From the NCBI GenBank assembly GCA_017397925.1, contig JAFQHO010000031.1, forward strand, positions 1 through 64,000: 64,000 nucleotides of DNA, given 5' to 3'. The notes beneath the pieces were generated by a model. That model made no database searches and was not told where the DNA came from. It saw only the letters and a list, made by a program, of their open reading frames with translations. Shown piece after piece: positions 26,190 through 36,577 of the stretch (the first letter of the stretch is position 1; each line of letters opens with the position of its first letter). The DNA comes from Ruminococcus sp. (GTDB lineage Bacteria; Bacillota; Clostridia; Oscillospirales; Ruminococcaceae). The position numbers and the translations under genes are program-made.

Positions 26190-26207
26190 AATAAATTCCC
26201 CCTATCG

Positions 26208-26960
26208 TCAGGGTGTGGTCAATATTACAGGACCATCAGGAGTTATTGCGATTGTATGCTCAAAATGAGCCGACAGCGAACCATTTTTCGTAACCACGGT
26301 CCATCCGTCATTGAGAGTTTTAACATCGTCGCCTCTGACATTAATCATAGGCTCGATACATATTGTCATTCCCGATACCAGTCTTGGTCCCCTTCCGGGC
26401 TTACCCCAGTTCGGTACTTCGGGTGATTCGTGTACCTCTCTGCCGATGCCGTGGCCGCAGTAATTTCTTACGATCCCGTAGCCGCGTGAAGCACAATACT
26501 CTTCAACAGCATGAGAAATATCTCCAACTCTTGCCCCTGCCCTGGCCTGAGCAATTCCCTCATAGAGAGAAGCCTCAGTAACCTCAAGCAATGCTTTAGC
26601 TTCATCAGAAATTTTACCCACAGGGAAGGTCCAGCAGCTGTCTCCATTGAAGCCCTTGTACGCTGCTCCAGTGTCGATGCTTACGATATCCCCTTCCTTT
26701 AATCTGCGGTTAGCTTTCGGAATTCCATGTATTACCTCATCATTTACAGAGATGCAGGCATTTGCAGGAAAACCGTATAAACCTTTAAAGCAGGATTTGC
26801 AGCCGTGTCGTGCGTAGTACTCGCCGACAAGCTTATCAATGTCAAGTGTTGACATACCCGGCTTTAATCTTTCGCCCGCATACCATATTGCGCCGCAGGT
26901 AATCTTACCTGCTTCACGCATTATGGCTAATTCGGACTGTGATTTTATGGTAATGCTCAT
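26208..26960 (-). CDS. map: Methionine aminopeptidase, type I
   Basis: 250 residues, the short type I form without an SH3-like zinc domain. Metal-site segments are visible: DTGAAYKGFNGDSCWTF with both Asp, CGHGIGREVHESPEVPNWG with the His, and MTICIEPM and HFEHTIAI with the two Glu. It removes the initiator Met from new proteins. Its ATG overlaps the adk stop by one base, so the pair is coupled. Confidence 0.97.
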   Translation of the reverse strand: MSITIKSQSELAIMREAGKITCGAIWYAGERLKPGMSTLDIDKLVGEYYARHGCKSCFKGLYGFPANACISVNDEVIHGIPKANRRLKEGDIVSIDTGAAYKGFNGDSCWTFPVGKISDEAKALLEVTEASLYEGIAQARAGARVGDISHAVEEYCASRGYGIVRNYCGHGIGREVHESPEVPNWGKPGRGPRLVSGMTICIEPMINVRGDDVKTLNDGWTVVTKNGSLSAHFEHTIAITPDGPVILTTP

Positions 26961-27595
26961 TACTCAACTCCTACAGCAGCAAGAGTGAGCTTTGAAGTAT
27001 CAGCAACTTCCTCCTGACCCTCTACAGTAACAAGTTTACCCTGATTAGCGTAGTAGTCCTTGAGAGGAGCTGTCTTTTCGTGATATGTTGCAAGACGGTC
27101 GAGAACAACCTCAGGCTGATCATCCTTACGGATAACAGTAGCATCGCCGCACTTATCACAAACGCCCTCAACCTTTGAAGGCTTATATTCTATGTGGTAT
27201 GAAGCACCGCAGCCCTGACAAACACGTCTGCCTGAAACTCTCTGCTTGATTGTTTCATCAGCTACGTTGATTTCAACCACCTTGTCAATTTTTATGCCCA
27301 TAGCGTCGAGAGCCTCTGCCTGGGGAACTGTTCTTGGGAAACCATCAAGAATGAAGCCTTCCTTGCAGTCGTCCTCAGCAATACGCTCCTTAAGGATACC
27401 GATTACAATGTCATCGGAAACCAGCGCGCCTGCGTCCATAGCAGCCTTTGCCTTGAGTCCGTACTCTGTGCCGTTCTTTGCGGCCTCACGAAGAATATTT
27501 CCTGTAGAGATCTGGGGAATGTTGAGAGCCTCGGAAACAACCTCAGCCTGTGTTCCCTTACCTGCGCCTGGTGCGCCTAAAAAGATAAGATTCAT
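26960..27595 (-). CDS. adk: Adenylate kinase
   Basis: 211 residues. The P-loop GAPGAGKGTQ is at the N-terminus, with DGFPRTVPQAEAL and the lid domain. The lid holds four Cys (CQGCGASYHI and CDKCG), the zinc-binding form common in Gram-positive bacteria. It interconverts AMP, ADP and ATP. It lies between secY and map in the spc-operon extension. Confidence 0.97.
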   Translation of the reverse strand: MNLIFLGAPGAGKGTQAEVVSEALNIPQISTGNILREAAKNGTEYGLKAKAAMDAGALVSDDIVIGILKERIAEDDCKEGFILDGFPRTVPQAEALDAMGIKIDKVVEINVADETIKQRVSGRRVCQGCGASYHIEYKPSKVEGVCDKCGDATVIRKDDQPEVVLDRLATYHEKTAPLKDYYANQGKLVTVEGQEEVADTSKLTLAAVGVE

Positions 27596-27614
27596 TTTAT
27601 ATCCTCCTTAACTC

Positions 27615-28952
27615 TTATGAAAGGAATCCCTTATGGTGTCTCATCATAAGATGTGATTCAAGTGTACGTGTTGTTTCAAGAGCAACGCTTACTGCGATAA
27701 GAAGTGTTGTACCTCCCATTGAGAGAGACTGGAGCTTTTCGTCTGCCATAGCGAAGAAAATCGGGATAACAGCGATAATTCCGAGGAATATAGCTCCAAC
27801 CAGAGCAATCTTGGAAAGAATTCTCTGGATGTAGTCAGAAGTGGGCTTACCAGGTCTGATACCGGGGATACCACCATTTGACTGACGAAGATTGTTTGCA
27901 ATTTCAGTAGGATTGTACTGAAGTGAAACATAGAAATAGTTGAATGCAATAATCAGTATAAAGTAGAGTACTGCATATGTCCAGCTTCTTGTTGAGAAGA
28001 AGTTGCAGAAGTGATAGTAGAAGCCCTCAGCCTTTGTAGGATAACCTGCGAAGAGCTGAATTGTCTGAGGAAGAGACATAAATGACATAGCGAAGATGAT
28101 AGGCATAACACCGCTCATCATAACCTTTATCGGAATATGTGTCTTCTGTCCGCCGTACTGCTTTCTGCCTACTACACGCTTTGCGTACTGGATCGGAATA
28201 CGTCTTTCAGCCTCATTCATCAGAACGATGAATGCGAATTCAAGAATAATGAATACTAAGTAGCCAAGAGCTACAAAGAGATACTTAGCAGGTTCTTCCT
28301 GAACAAGACGAACAAGTGTACCTGCATCTGTGGGGAATCTTGCAGCGATACCTGCGAAAAGTATCATAGATACGCCGTTTCCAAGACCCTTTTCGCTTAT
28401 TCTGTTACCCATCCATACAACGAATGATGCACCAGCAACAAAGCAAGCAATGATTACGATTGCTGCAAACCACATCTCCCAGCCGCTGTCATACTTTACA
28501 GCGTGAAGAGTTCCGCCATTACCATCATCAACATTCATTTTCTTGAGTGTAAGATAGTAAGCATAACCCATAAAGATTGAGAGTGCAAGTGCAACACCTG
28601 CTGTAATCTTATTTATCTTCTTACGTCCTTCTTCACCCTCATCCTTGAGTCTTTCAAGGGGAGGCAGCGCATATGTCAGCAGCTGTATAATAATGGACGC
28701 GTTGATATAAGGTGTGATTGAAAGTGAGAACAGTGTTGCCTGTGATAAAGCACCACCGGTAATTATATTCAGATATTCGAGGAAGTTACCGCCAGTAGCG
28801 TTGTTATCCATCCACAAACCGACAACATCGGTATTGAGATAAGGAACAGCAATAGCGCTTCCGAATCTGAAAATAACAATCATGAGTAATGTATAAAGAA
28901 GCTTCTTACGGATTTCCGGTACGCTCCAAGCACGTTTCAGAGTCTGAAACAC
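27615..28952 (-). CDS. secY: Preprotein translocase subunit SecY
   Basis: 445 residues with ten predicted membrane helices. Typical segments are the N-terminus WSVPEIRKKLLYTLLMIVIFR, the plug and helix 2 region ALSQATLFSLSITPYINASI, and the cytosolic loop RIPIQYAKR. It forms the protein-conducting channel. It starts one base after rplO ends, with its GAGGTG site inside that gene. Confidence 0.98.
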   Translation of the reverse strand: MFQTLKRAWSVPEIRKKLLYTLLMIVIFRFGSAIAVPYLNTDVVGLWMDNNATGGNFLEYLNIITGGALSQATLFSLSITPYINASIIIQLLTYALPPLERLKDEGEEGRKKINKITAGVALALSIFMGYAYYLTLKKMNVDDGNGGTLHAVKYDSGWEMWFAAIVIIACFVAGASFVVWMGNRISEKGLGNGVSMILFAGIAARFPTDAGTLVRLVQEEPAKYLFVALGYLVFIILEFAFIVLMNEAERRIPIQYAKRVVGRKQYGGQKTHIPIKVMMSGVMPIIFAMSFMSLPQTIQLFAGYPTKAEGFYYHFCNFFSTRSWTYAVLYFILIIAFNYFYVSLQYNPTEIANNLRQSNGGIPGIRPGKPTSDYIQRILSKIALVGAIFLGIIAVIPIFFAMADEKLQSLSMGGTTLLIAVSVALETTRTLESHLMMRHHKGFLS

Positions 28953-28953
28953 A

Positions 28954-29394
28954 TTACATCACCTCAGTCTTTCCGCCTGCCTTTTCAATTTTCTCTACAG
29001 CGCTCTGAGAGAATTTTGCAGCTTTAACAGTAAGCTGAGCTGTAAGCTCTCCGTTTCCGAGAACCTTAACGCCATCAAGCTCCTTCTTGATAAGACCTGA
29101 AGCCTTGAGAAGCTCTGCGTCTACAACTGTACCGTTCTCGAACTTGTTAAGATCGGATACATTAATGATAGCGTACTTTGTAGCGAAGATGTTGTTGAAA
29201 CCTCTCTTAGGAATACGTCTTGCGAGAGGCATCTGTCCGCCTTCAAAGCCAATTCTTACGCCGCCGCCTGAACGAGCGTTCTGTCCCTTGTGGCCCTTAC
29301 CTGCAGTCTTGCCGTTACCTGAGCCGTGACCTCTACCTACACGCTTTACAGCCTTGTTGGAATCGGGTGCGGGAGTTAATTCGTGAATTCTCAT
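28954..29394 (-). CDS. rplO: 50S ribosomal protein L15
   Basis: 146 residues from the ATG at 29394 ([22 protein letters not shown]), which has AGGAGG upstream. Next comes the Gly/Lys-rich [17 protein letters not shown] signature. The C-terminal domain includes [18 protein letters not shown] longer in-frame extension upstream is not supported, since it would run into rpmD. Confidence 0.97.
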   Translation of the reverse strand: MRIHELTPAPDSNKAVKRVGRGHGSGNGKTAGKGHKGQNARSGGGVRIGFEGGQMPLARRIPKRGFNNIFATKYAIINVSDLNKFENGTVVDAELLKASGLIKKELDGVKVLGNGELTAQLTVKAAKFSQSAVEKIEKAGGKTEVM

Positions 29395-29413
29395 TGTGTT
29401 TGCACCTCCTTGT

Positions 29414-29590
29414 TTACGCTTCAGTAACCTCGATGAGGTGTGAAATCTTCTTGATTTTGCCCTGTGTCTGAGCATTGTCGGGCTGAACTGTCACATCGCC
29501 GATCTTCTTAAGACCAAGTGCCTTAGCAGTAGCGATCTGATCCTTCTTGCAGCTGATGAGGCTCTTAACGAGCTTGATATTCTTAGCCAT
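29414..29590 (-). CDS. rpmD: 50S ribosomal protein L30
   Basis: 58 residues, [22 protein letters not shown] onward. The ATG at 29590 is favoured by GGAGG eight bases upstream. Short ferredoxin-like fold protein of the spc operon between rpsE and rplO. Confidence 0.96.
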   Translation of the reverse strand: MAKNIKLVKSLISCKKDQIATAKALGLKKIGDVTVQPDNAQTQGKIKKISHLIEVTEA

Positions 29591-29603
29591 TGTCAATGCC
29601 TCC

Positions 29604-30104
29604 TTAACCTAAAATTTCCTTAACGGACTTGCCTCTCTTAGCAGCTACTTCCTTAGCAGATGTACAAGCCTTAAGACCGTTAATTGTAGCTCTAACTACA
29701 TTGCAGGGATTGTTGGAACGAAGAGACTTTGTTCTGATATCCTTGATACCTGCAACTTCGATTACTGCACGAACAGGGCCGCCGGCGATAACACCGGTAC
29801 CGGGTGCAGCGGGCTTCATAAGAACTCTGCCTGCGCCGAATGCACCAACGATCTCGTGGGGAATTGTTGTACCCTTAAGAGAAATCTTGCAGAGATTCTT
29901 CTTAGCGTCCTCGATACCCTTACGGATAGCATCTGGAACTTCACCTGACTTACCGAGACCGAAGCCTACAGTACCGTTTCCGTCACCAACAACTACGAGA
30001 GCTGAGAACTTCATGATACGACCGCCCTTAACTGTCTTGGAAACTCTGTTGATAGCAACAACTTTTTCCTGCAGCTCAGGAGCCTGTGTTTCAATATTAG
30101 CCAT
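29604..30104 (-). CDS. rpsE: 30S ribosomal protein S5
   Basis: 166 residues. The double-stranded RNA-binding N-domain contains [16 protein letters not shown] and [21 protein letters not shown]; the C-domain contains [20 protein letters not shown]5 lies near the mRNA entry channel and affects fidelity; no unusual feature. Confidence 0.98.
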   Translation of the reverse strand: MANIETQAPELQEKVVAINRVSKTVKGGRIMKFSALVVVGDGNGTVGFGLGKSGEVPDAIRKGIEDAKKNLCKISLKGTTIPHEIVGAFGAGRVLMKPAAPGTGVIAGGPVRAVIEVAGIKDIRTKSLRSNNPCNVVRATINGLKACTSAKEVAAKRGKSVKEILG

Positions 30105-30119
30105 TGTTTAACCTCCCTC

Positions 30120-30479
30120 TTAGAACTGTAATCCGTTTTCACGGGCACCCTCGGCGAGTTCCTTAACTCTTCCGTGGTAGAGGTAGCCGCCTCTGTCGAA
30201 TACAACTTCAGTGATACCCTTTGCAGCGGCATTCTTTGCGATCATTTCGCCGACCTTGCGAGCACCTTCAATGTTGCCGCCGTTGCCCTCAAAGCCCTTA
30301 TCCATACTGGATGCAGAAGCAAGAGTAACTCCGTTTACGTCGTCAATGATCTGAGCATAAATGTGCTTAGAAGAACGGAATACATTGAGACGGGGACACT
30401 CAGGAGTACCGGAAATCTTATAACGAACTCTGCGGTGTCTCTTTAATCTTGCCTTATTGCTGTCAAATTTCTTTATCAT
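30120..30479 (-). CDS. rplR: 50S ribosomal protein L18
   Basis: 119 residues with [20 protein letters not shown] and the C-terminal [21 protein letters not shown], both typical of L18, which binds 5S rRNA. Start preceded by AAAGGAG. Confidence 0.98.
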   Translation of the reverse strand: MIKKFDSNKARLKRHRRVRYKISGTPECPRLNVFRSSKHIYAQIIDDVNGVTLASASSMDKGFEGNGGNIEGARKVGEMIAKNAAAKGITEVVFDRGGYLYHGRVKELAEGARENGLQF

Positions 30480-30498
30480 AGCAATTTGCTCCTTTTAA

Positions 30499-31044
30499 TT
30501 ACTTCTTGCCCTTACCGGCCTTACCTTCCTTGCGGATGATACGCTCGCCGGCATATCTGATTCCCTTGCCCTTGTAAGGCTCAGGTGGACGCTTCTCACG
30601 GATTTCAGCTGCTATCTGACCAACAGCCTGCTTATCGATACCGCTAACAATAATCTTGTTAGGTGCAGGAACATCAAGCTTGATTGTATCTGTTTCCTCA
30701 AATACTACAGGATGTGAGAATCCGAGGTTGAGATTTACCTGCTTGCCTGTCTTAGCGGCACGGTAGCCGACACCCTCGATTTCGAGTGTCTTAGAATATC
30801 CGTTTGTTACACCCTCAACCATATTAGCGATGAGAGTTCTTGTAAGACCGTGAAGTGAACGATTTGTCTTTTCGTCATTAGGTCTTGTTACTGTAATAAC
30901 GCCAGGCTCAACATTGATTGTAAGCACTGTGCTGAACTGTTTTGTAAGCTCGCCCTTAGGTCCCTTAACAGTAATGCAGTTATTGTCGTTCTTAACCTCT
31001 ACACCTGCAGGAACTGTAATAGGCATTTTGCCGATTCTTGACAT
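30499..31044 (-). CDS. rplF: 50S ribosomal protein L6
   Basis: 181 residues beginning MSRIGKMPITVPAGV. It has two repeated alpha/beta domains and the C-terminal signature RPPEPYKGKGIRYAGE, followed by a basic tail. Confidence 0.98.
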   Translation of the reverse strand: MSRIGKMPITVPAGVEVKNDNNCITVKGPKGELTKQFSTVLTINVEPGVITVTRPNDEKTNRSLHGLTRTLIANMVEGVTNGYSKTLEIEGVGYRAAKTGKQVNLNLGFSHPVVFEETDTIKLDVPAPNKIIVSGIDKQAVGQIAAEIREKRPPEPYKGKGIRYAGERIIRKEGKAGKGKK

Positions 31045-31058
31045 AACCTTGTTCCTCC

Positions 31059-31457
31059 TTACCAGATGTATGCGAGTACTTCGCCGCCGACATTAAGCTC
31101 ACGAGCCTTCTTGTCTGTAACGATACCCTTAGATGTTGAAACGATTGCAATACCAAGTCCCTTTCTTACCTTTGGCATATCTGCGCAGCTTGAGTAAATA
31201 CGCAGACCGGGCTTGGAAACTCTTCTGAGTCCTGTGATAACAGGTGATCTGTTGTCACCGTATTTAAGCGTGATTCTGATAACACCCTGCTTACCGTCCT
31301 CAATTACCTGAAAGCCCTTTACATAACCCTCGTCAACGAGAATCTGTGTGATAGCCTTCTTAACATTTGAAGCGGGAACGTCAACTGTGGCGTGCTTTGC
31401 AGTATTCGCATTACGAATTCTTGTTAAAAGATCAGCGATTGTATCTGTGATTTGCAT
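31059..31457 (-). CDS. rpsH: 30S ribosomal protein S8
   Basis: 132 residues, [22 protein letters not shown] to the C-terminal [18 protein letters not shown]8 is the usual repressor of the spc operon in proteobacteria; whether it acts so here cannot be seen. Confidence 0.98.
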   Translation of the reverse strand: MQITDTIADLLTRIRNANTAKHATVDVPASNVKKAITQILVDEGYVKGFQVIEDGKQGVIRITLKYGDNRSPVITGLRRVSKPGLRIYSSCADMPKVRKGLGIAIVSTSKGIVTDKKARELNVGGEVLAYIW

Positions 31458-31480
31458 TCAGATGACCTCCTTTTCGTATT

Positions 31481-31666
31481 TTACCAGCTTGCCTTCTTTA
31501 CGCCGGGAATCTGTCCGTCGTGAGCAAGCTCTCTGAAGCATACACGGCAAATGCCGAATTTTCTGAGATAAGCGTGTGGTCTGCCACAAATCTTACATCT
31601 GTTGTATGCTCTTGTGGAATACTTGGGAGTCTTCTGCTGCTTATTGATCATTGCCTTTTTAGCCAT
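31481..31666 (-). CDS. rpsZ: 30S ribosomal protein S14, zinc type
   Basis: 61 residues with two CxxC pairs ([10 protein letters not shown] and CRVCFRELA). This short zinc-binding form is the one normally encoded between rplE and rpsH in Gram-positive bacteria. A zinc-free S14 is used by some species as a low-zinc replacement, but no second copy is present here. Confidence 0.97.
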   Translation of the reverse strand: MAKKAMINKQQKTPKYSTRAYNRCKICGRPHAYLRKFGICRVCFRELAHDGQIPGVKKASW

Positions 31667-31682
31667 TTTTCTTCCTCCCTGA

Positions 31683-32222
31683 TTACTTGATGAACGGAGC
31701 TCCGAGGAGTGAGAGAAGCTCTCTACCCTCTTCGTCGGTATTAGCTGTAGTGATAAAGTTGATATCCATACCTCTTACCTTGTCGATCTTGTCATACTCG
31801 ATCTCAGGGAAAATGAGCTGCTCCTTGATACCTGTAGAGTAGTTTCCTCTACCATCGAAGGAGTTGCCGCTGATACCTCTGAAGTCACGTACACGGGGGA
31901 ACGCAACATTGAAGAGCTTATCAACAAACTCATACATCTTCTCGCCTCTGAGAGTTACCTTTACACCGATAGGCATACCCTCACGGAGCTTGAAGTTAGC
32001 TACGGATTTCTTAGCTCTGCATACTACGGGCTTCTGACCTGTAATAGCAGCGATATCTGTCATGATAGCGTCGATAACCTTTGCGTTATCCTTAGCCTCG
32101 CCTGCACCAACGTTGATAACAACCTTGTCAAGCTTTGGAATCTGCATAACGCTCTTGTATCCGAACTTCTTCATAAGTGCGGGAGCAACGTCGCTAACAT
32201 AAAAATCTTTTAATCTTGCCAT
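31683..32222 (-). CDS. rplE: 50S ribosomal protein L5
   Basis: 179 residues with [17 protein letters not shown], the Gly-rich [20 protein letters not shown] and the C-terminal [17 protein letters not shown]. Binds 5S rRNA and the P-site tRNA elbow. Confidence 0.98.
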   Translation of the reverse strand: MARLKDFYVSDVAPALMKKFGYKSVMQIPKLDKVVINVGAGEAKDNAKVIDAIMTDIAAITGQKPVVCRAKKSVANFKLREGMPIGVKVTLRGEKMYEFVDKLFNVAFPRVRDFRGISGNSFDGRGNYSTGIKEQLIFPEIEYDKIDKVRGMDINFITTANTDEEGRELLSLLGAPFIK

Positions 32223-32240
32223 TGTCGTTTCTCCTTTACA

Positions 32241-32585
32241 TTATTCAAAAGACTTGCCACACTTCTTGCAAACACGGAACTTCTTTCCGTTCTCATCAAA
32301 AGTGTGACCAACTCTTGTGGGCTTGCCGCACTTGGGGCATACCAGCTGTACCTTTGAAGCGTACACGGGAGCCTCAGTCTTTACAATGCCGCCCTGCTGA
32401 CCCATTCTTGTGGGTTTTACGTGCTTTGTAATAACGTTGATACCTTCAACGATTACCTTGCCCTCCTTGGGGCTTACTTCTGCAACTTTACCGGTCTTTC
32501 TGTCGCCGTTCTTATCGTACTTATCCTCGTACTTACCTGTAAGCAGGATAACAGTGTCACCGGTTTTTACGTGAACTTTACTCAT
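32241..32585 (-). CDS. rplX: 50S ribosomal protein L24 with C-terminal zinc motif
   Basis: 114 residues from the ATG at 32585 ([19 protein letters not shown]). An in-frame GTG four codons earlier lies inside the ribosome site GGAGGTG and is rejected. The KOW fold is followed by a C-terminal extension with two CxxC pairs ([12 protein letters not shown] and VCKKCGKSF), a likely zinc knuckle present in many Clostridia but not in E. coli. Confidence 0.97.
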   Translation of the reverse strand: MSKVHVKTGDTVILLTGKYEDKYDKNGDRKTGKVAEVSPKEGKVIVEGINVITKHVKPTRMGQQGGIVKTEAPVYASKVQLVCPKCGKPTRVGHTFDENGKKFRVCKKCGKSFE

Positions 32586-32603
32586 ATCTTGTGACACCTC
32601 CGA

Positions 32604-32972
32604 TTAAAGAACCTCGGGAGCAAGGCTGAGGATCTTTGTGTATTCCTTTTCACGAAGCTCCTTAGCAACAGGTCCGAAAATACGGGTACCCTTGGGGTTC
32701 TTGTCTTCCTTAATAATAACAGCAGCGTTCTCATCGAAACGGATATATGTTCCGTCCTCACGTCTGAGACCCTTTGCTGAACGAACGATAACTGCCTTAA
32801 CAACGTCGCCCTTCTTTACAACGCCTCCGGGTGTTGCTTTCTTTACGGAAGCAACTACAACGTCACCGATATTTGCATATCTGCGGCGTGTACCACCCAG
32901 AACTCTGATACACATAAGCTCCTTAGCGCCAGTGTTATCAGCGACTTTAAGATAAGTCTGCATCTGAATCAC
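32604..32972 (-). CDS. rplN: 50S ribosomal protein L14
   Basis: 122 residues, [20 protein letters not shown], with [20 protein letters not shown]. The start is the GTG at 32972, which has GGAGG at proper spacing; the ATG three codons later is too far from it. L14 forms inter-subunit bridges. Confidence 0.97.
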   Translation of the reverse strand: MIQMQTYLKVADNTGAKELMCIRVLGGTRRRYANIGDVVVASVKKATPGGVVKKGDVVKAVIVRSAKGLRREDGTYIRFDENAAVIIKEDKNPKGTRIFGPVAKELREKEYTKILSLAPEVL

Positions 32973-33010
32973 AGCGAGTTCCTCCTTTCAAGCTTAAAGC
33001 TTATAACAAA

Positions 33011-33271
33011 TTACTTAGCCTTCTCAATGATGTTGGTTACACGCCATCTCTTGTCCTTGGAAAGCGGACGTGTTTCCATAATCTCAACTCTGTCACCAAT
33101 TCTGCACTCGTTGTTCTCGTCGTGTGCCTTGAACTTAACAGTGTTCTTGATGATTTTCTTATAAAGCGGGTGTTTAACGTTATCAACGATAGCAACTACG
33201 ACGGTCTTATCCATCTTATCGCTTACAACCTTACCTACTCTTGTTTTTCTAAGGTTTCTCTCAGTAGACAT
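33011..33271 (-). CDS. rpsQ: 30S ribosomal protein S17
   Basis: 86 residues with [21 protein letters not shown] and the OB-fold end [20 protein letters not shown]. Standard position between rpmC and rplN. Confidence 0.98.
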   Translation of the reverse strand: MSTERNLRKTRVGKVVSDKMDKTVVVAIVDNVKHPLYKKIIKNTVKFKAHDENNECRIGDRVEIMETRPLSKDKRWRVTNIIEKAK

Positions 33272-33290
33272 TAGCTAAATCCTCCCTTTC

Positions 33291-33488
33291 TTACTGCTCT
33301 GCAAGCTCTGCAGCACGCAGAGATGTCTTGATACGAGCAATATCCTTCTTTACAGCCTTAATACGAGCTGTGTTTTCGAGCTGATTTACAGCAAGCTGGA
33401 AACGAAGATTGAAGAGCTCTTCCTTAAGGCTTGTAAGCTGCTCGTTCATTTCGTTAACGGACATTTCTCTGATTTCAGATGCCTTCAT
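33291..33488 (-). CDS. rpmC: 50S ribosomal protein L29
   Basis: 65 residues, a helical hairpin ([40 protein letters not shown]). Lies at the tunnel exit. Its ATG shares one base with the rplP stop. Confidence 0.97.
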   Translation of the reverse strand: MKASEIREMSVNEMNEQLTSLKEELFNLRFQLAVNQLENTARIKAVKKDIARIKTSLRAAELAEQ

Positions 33489-33910
33489 TACTGCTCTCCT
33501 CCTTCTTCCTTAGTTACGAACTTACACTTGATGGGGAGCTTGTGCATAGCAAGACGCATAGCCTCACGTGCAACCTCCTCGGATACTCCCTTGATCTCAA
33601 AGAGAACTCTGCCGGGCTTAACTACTGCAACCCAGTACTCGGGAGAACCCTTACCTGAACCCATTCGTGTTTCAGCGGGCTTTTCTGTGATGGGCTTGTC
33701 AGGGAATATCTTGATCCAAACCTGACCACCTCTCTTGATGTAACGTGTCATAGCGATACGAGCAGCCTCGATCTGGTTGGATGTGATCCAAGAAGGCTCA
33801 AGAGCCTGAAGACCGAAATCACCGTATGTTACCTTGTTACCTCTGTATGCTTTACCCTTCAGACGTCCTCTGTGGACTCTGCGGTACTTAACTCTCTTTG
33901 GAAGCAGCAT
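33488..33910 (-). CDS. rplP: 50S ribosomal protein L16
   Basis: 140 residues, [20 protein letters not shown], with [20 protein letters not shown]. It organises the A-site region. One-base overlaps link it to both rpsC and rpmC, so the three genes are tightly coupled. Confidence 0.98.
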   Translation of the reverse strand: MLLPKRVKYRRVHRGRLKGKAYRGNKVTYGDFGLQALEPSWITSNQIEAARIAMTRYIKRGGQVWIKIFPDKPITEKPAETRMGSGKGSPEYWVAVVKPGRVLFEIKGVSEEVAREAMRLAMHKLPIKCKFVTKEEGGEQ

Positions 33911-34698
33911 TACTGATTACCTCCTTCTCTTTTTGAGTCGCGGTTGAAGTTTCTGCCGCCGCGTCTGTTACCGTCACGCTTGTCATCACGGCGACGACGG
34001 TCATCACGACGATTGCCGTTAACCTTCTTCTCAGCCTTTTCTCTCTGAGCAGCAGCCTTAGCAGCATCGCCCTTGAGAACTTCGCCCTTGTAAATCCATA
34101 CCTTAACACCGAGCTTACCATATGTTGTGTTAGCCTCAGCGAAGCCGTAGTCGATGTCTGCACGGATTGTCTGAAGCGGAATTGTACCCTCGTGGTAGCT
34201 CTCGCTTCTTGCGATTTCAGCACCGGCAAGTCTGCCTGATACCTTAACCTTGATACCCTTAGCACCAAGTCTCATTGTTCTGCCGATGGACTGCTTCATT
34301 GCACGTCTGAAAGATACTCTGTTCTCGAGGTCGAGAGCAATCTTCTCAGCAACGAGCTGTGAGTCCATATCAGGCTGCTTAACTTCGATGATGTTTACAA
34401 ATACCTGCTTGTTCATCATCTTTTCAAGCTGAACTCTGAGCTTCTCTATTTCAGCGCCCTGTCTGCCGATAACGATACCGGGCTTAGCGCAGTGAATGTG
34501 GATTCTTACCTTATCGGCAAAACGCTCGATTTCGATTCTGGGAACACCTGCTGCATACAAGCTCTTCTTAATGAAGTTACGAACGTTGTAGTCCTCAACA
34601 AGAGTGTCGCCGAAATCTGCCTTGTTGGCATACCAGCGTGAATCCCAATCTTTAATAACGCCGACACGAAGACCGTGCGGATTAACCTTCTGTCCCAT
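33910..34698 (-). CDS. rpsC: 30S ribosomal protein S3 with long Arg/Asp-rich tail
   Basis: 262 residues against about 210-235 in most bacteria. The N-terminal KH domain ([35 protein letters not shown]) and C-terminal domain ([20 protein letters not shown]) are normal. The extra C-terminal part after EKKVNG is low-complexity and highly charged ([20 protein letters not shown]). Such a tail is probably disordered and near the mRNA entry site; its role is unknown. Confidence 0.97.
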   Translation of the reverse strand: MGQKVNPHGLRVGVIKDWDSRWYANKADFGDTLVEDYNVRNFIKKSLYAAGVPRIEIERFADKVRIHIHCAKPGIVIGRQGAEIEKLRVQLEKMMNKQVFVNIIEVKQPDMDSQLVAEKIALDLENRVSFRRAMKQSIGRTMRLGAKGIKVKVSGRLAGAEIARSESYHEGTIPLQTIRADIDYGFAEANTTYGKLGVKVWIYKGEVLKGDAAKAAAQREKAEKKVNGNRRDDRRRRDDKRDGNRRGGRNFNRDSKREGGNQ

Positions 34699-34717
34699 TA
34701 ATCAGACCTCCTTGGGA

Positions 34718-35053
34718 TTATTCTTTTTCTTTAAGAACAACTGTGATGTGTGATGTTCTCTTGAATACTCTAAATGCTCTGCCCTGTGCTCTGGGTCTAA
34801 TTCTCTTCATGATAGGGCCGGGTGTTACGAAGCACTCAGCAATGTAGAGATTATCGCCATCCATGCTGAAGTTGTTAACAGCATTAGCCTGAGCGGACTT
34901 TACAAGCTTTGAAACGATAGGACTTGCAGCCTTAGGAGTAAGATCTAAAGCAGCTAAAGCCAGATCAACAGGCTTGTTTCTGATGAGATCGAGAACGATC
35001 TGCACCTTTCTGGGTGATATACGAGCATTTCTTAAATAAGCTCTCGCTTCCAT
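34718..35053 (-). CDS. rplV: 50S ribosomal protein L22
   Basis: 111 residues with [20 protein letters not shown] and the beta-hairpin end [17 protein letters not shown] that lines the exit tunnel. Usual length. Confidence 0.98.
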   Translation of the reverse strand: MEARAYLRNARISPRKVQIVLDLIRNKPVDLALAALDLTPKAASPIVSKLVKSAQANAVNNFSMDGDNLYIAECFVTPGPIMKRIRPRAQGRAFRVFKRTSHITVVLKEKE

Positions 35054-35072
35054 CTATAGCTCCTCCTTCCGC

Positions 35073-35357
35073 TTATTTCTTACCGTTGTTAGATGTCTTG
35101 GAGCCTGCATGGCCCTTGTATGTTCTTGTAGGTGCGAACTCGCCGAGCTTGTGACCTACCATATCCTCTGTTACATATACCGGAACGTGCTTGCGACCGT
35201 CGTGTACAGCGAATGTGTGACCAACGAAGTCAGGGAAAATTGTGGAAGAACGGCTCCATGTCTTGAGAACCTTCTTCTCGCCTGCCTCATTCATAGCAAC
35301 GACCCTCTTCAGGAGAACTTCCTGGACATAAGGTCCCTTTTTGATACTTCTACTCAT
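35073..35357 (-). CDS. rpsS: 30S ribosomal protein S19
   Basis: 94 residues, [19 protein letters not shown], with [20 protein letters not shown] and [16 protein letters not shown]. Located in the 30S head with S13. Confidence 0.98.
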   Translation of the reverse strand: MSRSIKKGPYVQEVLLKRVVAMNEAGEKKVLKTWSRSSTIFPDFVGHTFAVHDGRKHVPVYVTEDMVGHKLGEFAPTRTYKGHAGSKTSNNGKK

Positions 35358-35379
35358 TTATCAAGTTCCTCCTTTCAGA

Positions 35380-36213
35380 TTACTTGCCGTTGCGGCGCTT
35401 AACGATGAACTTATCAGTTCTGTGATTCTTCTTACGTGTCTTGTAACCAAGAGCAGGCTTGCCCCAAGGTGTAACAGGGCCGGGTCTTCCGATAGGTGAC
35501 TTACCTTCACCACCACCGTGTGGGTGATCGCAGGGGTTCATAACAGAACCACGAACAGTAGGTCTCCAACCCATATTTCTTACACGACCAGCCTTACCGT
35601 AGTTAACGTTCTCATGGTCGATGTTTGAAACCTGACCAACTGTAGCCTTACAGTTTACAGGAACCTTTCTCATCTCGCCGGAAGGAAGTCTTACGAGAGC
35701 GTACTTATCTTCCTTACCCATAAGCTGAGCCTGGTTACCAGCACTTCTTACGAGCTGAGCGCCCTTGCCGGGATAAAGCTCGATAGCGTGGATGAATGTA
35801 CCAACGGGGATATCAGCAAGCTTGAGAGCGTTACCGGGCTTGATATCAGCCTCAGCACCGGACTCAATCTTATCGCCAACCTTAAGACCGTTGGGAGCGA
35901 TGATATATCTCTTCTCGCCGTCCTCGTACTGAACGAGAGCGATGAAAGCTGATCTGTTAGGATCGTATTCAAGTGTGAGAACAGTAGCAACCATGTTGTC
36001 CTTGTCACGCTTGAAATCTATGATACGGTACTTTCTTCTGTTACCGCCGCCTCTGTGGCGAACTGTAATACGGCCGTAGCTATTTCTTCCCGACTTCTTC
36101 TTCATGGGTTCGAGAAGGCTCTTTTCCGGCTCAACCTTTGACAGAACAGAGTAATCTGTAACAGTCATCTGACGTCTTGAAGGCGTCGTAGGCTTGTAGG
36201 TTTTAATAGCCAT
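35380..36213 (-). CDS. rplB: 50S ribosomal protein L2
   Basis: 277 residues. Typical N-terminus [18 protein letters not shown], the RNA-binding centre, and the conserved C-terminal block [20 protein letters not shown] near the peptidyl-transferase centre. A 70-base gap with two small hairpins separates it from rplW. Confidence 0.98.
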   Translation of the reverse strand: MAIKTYKPTTPSRRQMTVTDYSVLSKVEPEKSLLEPMKKKSGRNSYGRITVRHRGGGNRRKYRIIDFKRDKDNMVATVLTLEYDPNRSAFIALVQYEDGEKRYIIAPNGLKVGDKIESGAEADIKPGNALKLADIPVGTFIHAIELYPGKGAQLVRSAGNQAQLMGKEDKYALVRLPSGEMRKVPVNCKATVGQVSNIDHENVNYGKAGRVRNMGWRPTVRGSVMNPCDHPHGGGEGKSPIGRPGPVTPWGKPALGYKTRKKNHRTDKFIVKRRNGK

Positions 36214-36246
36214 TTATTTCATCTCCTTATTATAATGCGTTTTCGC

Positions 36247-36285
36247 GGGAGCATTACTCCCATACTCTAATCAGCAAATCTGATT
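36247..36285 (-). promoter_or_regulatory. Two small hairpins in the rplW-rplB gap
   Basis: GGGAG (36247-36251) pairs with CTCCC (36257-36261), and AATCAG (36269-36274) with CTGATT (36280-36285), the latter overlapping the rplW stop. Other gaps in this part of the cluster are under 25 bases, so this is the one place where a processing or regulatory element could sit. Confidence 0.45.
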
Positions 36286-36577
36286 AATACATACCCTCGA
36301 AGAATTCAATTGTCTTGGAATCGGGTGTAAGAGTAACGATAGCCTTCTTCCAGGAAGAAGTCATACCCTCATATCTGCCGAGGCGCTTCATCTTACCCTT
36401 AACGTTCATAGTAGTAACCTTGTCTACCTCAACGCCGAAGAGCTTTTCAACAGCCTTCTTGATTTCGGGCTTTGTAGCGTCCTTAGCCACTTTAAAAGTG
36501 TACTTGCCTGCCTGAAGTCCGTCCATAGACTTTTCAGTGATAACGGGCTTGATAATAATATCCTGAGCAGTTTTCAT
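36284..36577 (-). CDS. rplW: 50S ribosomal protein L23
   Basis: 97 residues with [21 protein letters not shown] and [19 protein letters not shown]. It docks trigger factor and SRP at the tunnel exit. Start overlaps the rplD stop by one base. Confidence 0.98.
   Translation of the reverse strand: MKTAQDIIIKPVITEKSMDGLQAGKYTFKVAKDATKPEIKKAVEKLFGVEVDKVTTMNVKGKMKRLGRYEGMTSSWKKAIVTLTPDSKTIEFFEGMY

Noticed and set aside
32582-32803. Minus-strand frame overlapping rplN and the start of rplX
   Set aside because: Alternate frame of rplN, rich in Arg/Ser as expected for a shadow, no ribosome site.
33888-34268. Open frame overlapping rpsC on the same strand
   Set aside because: Shifted frame of the low-complexity S3 tail; no start signals.
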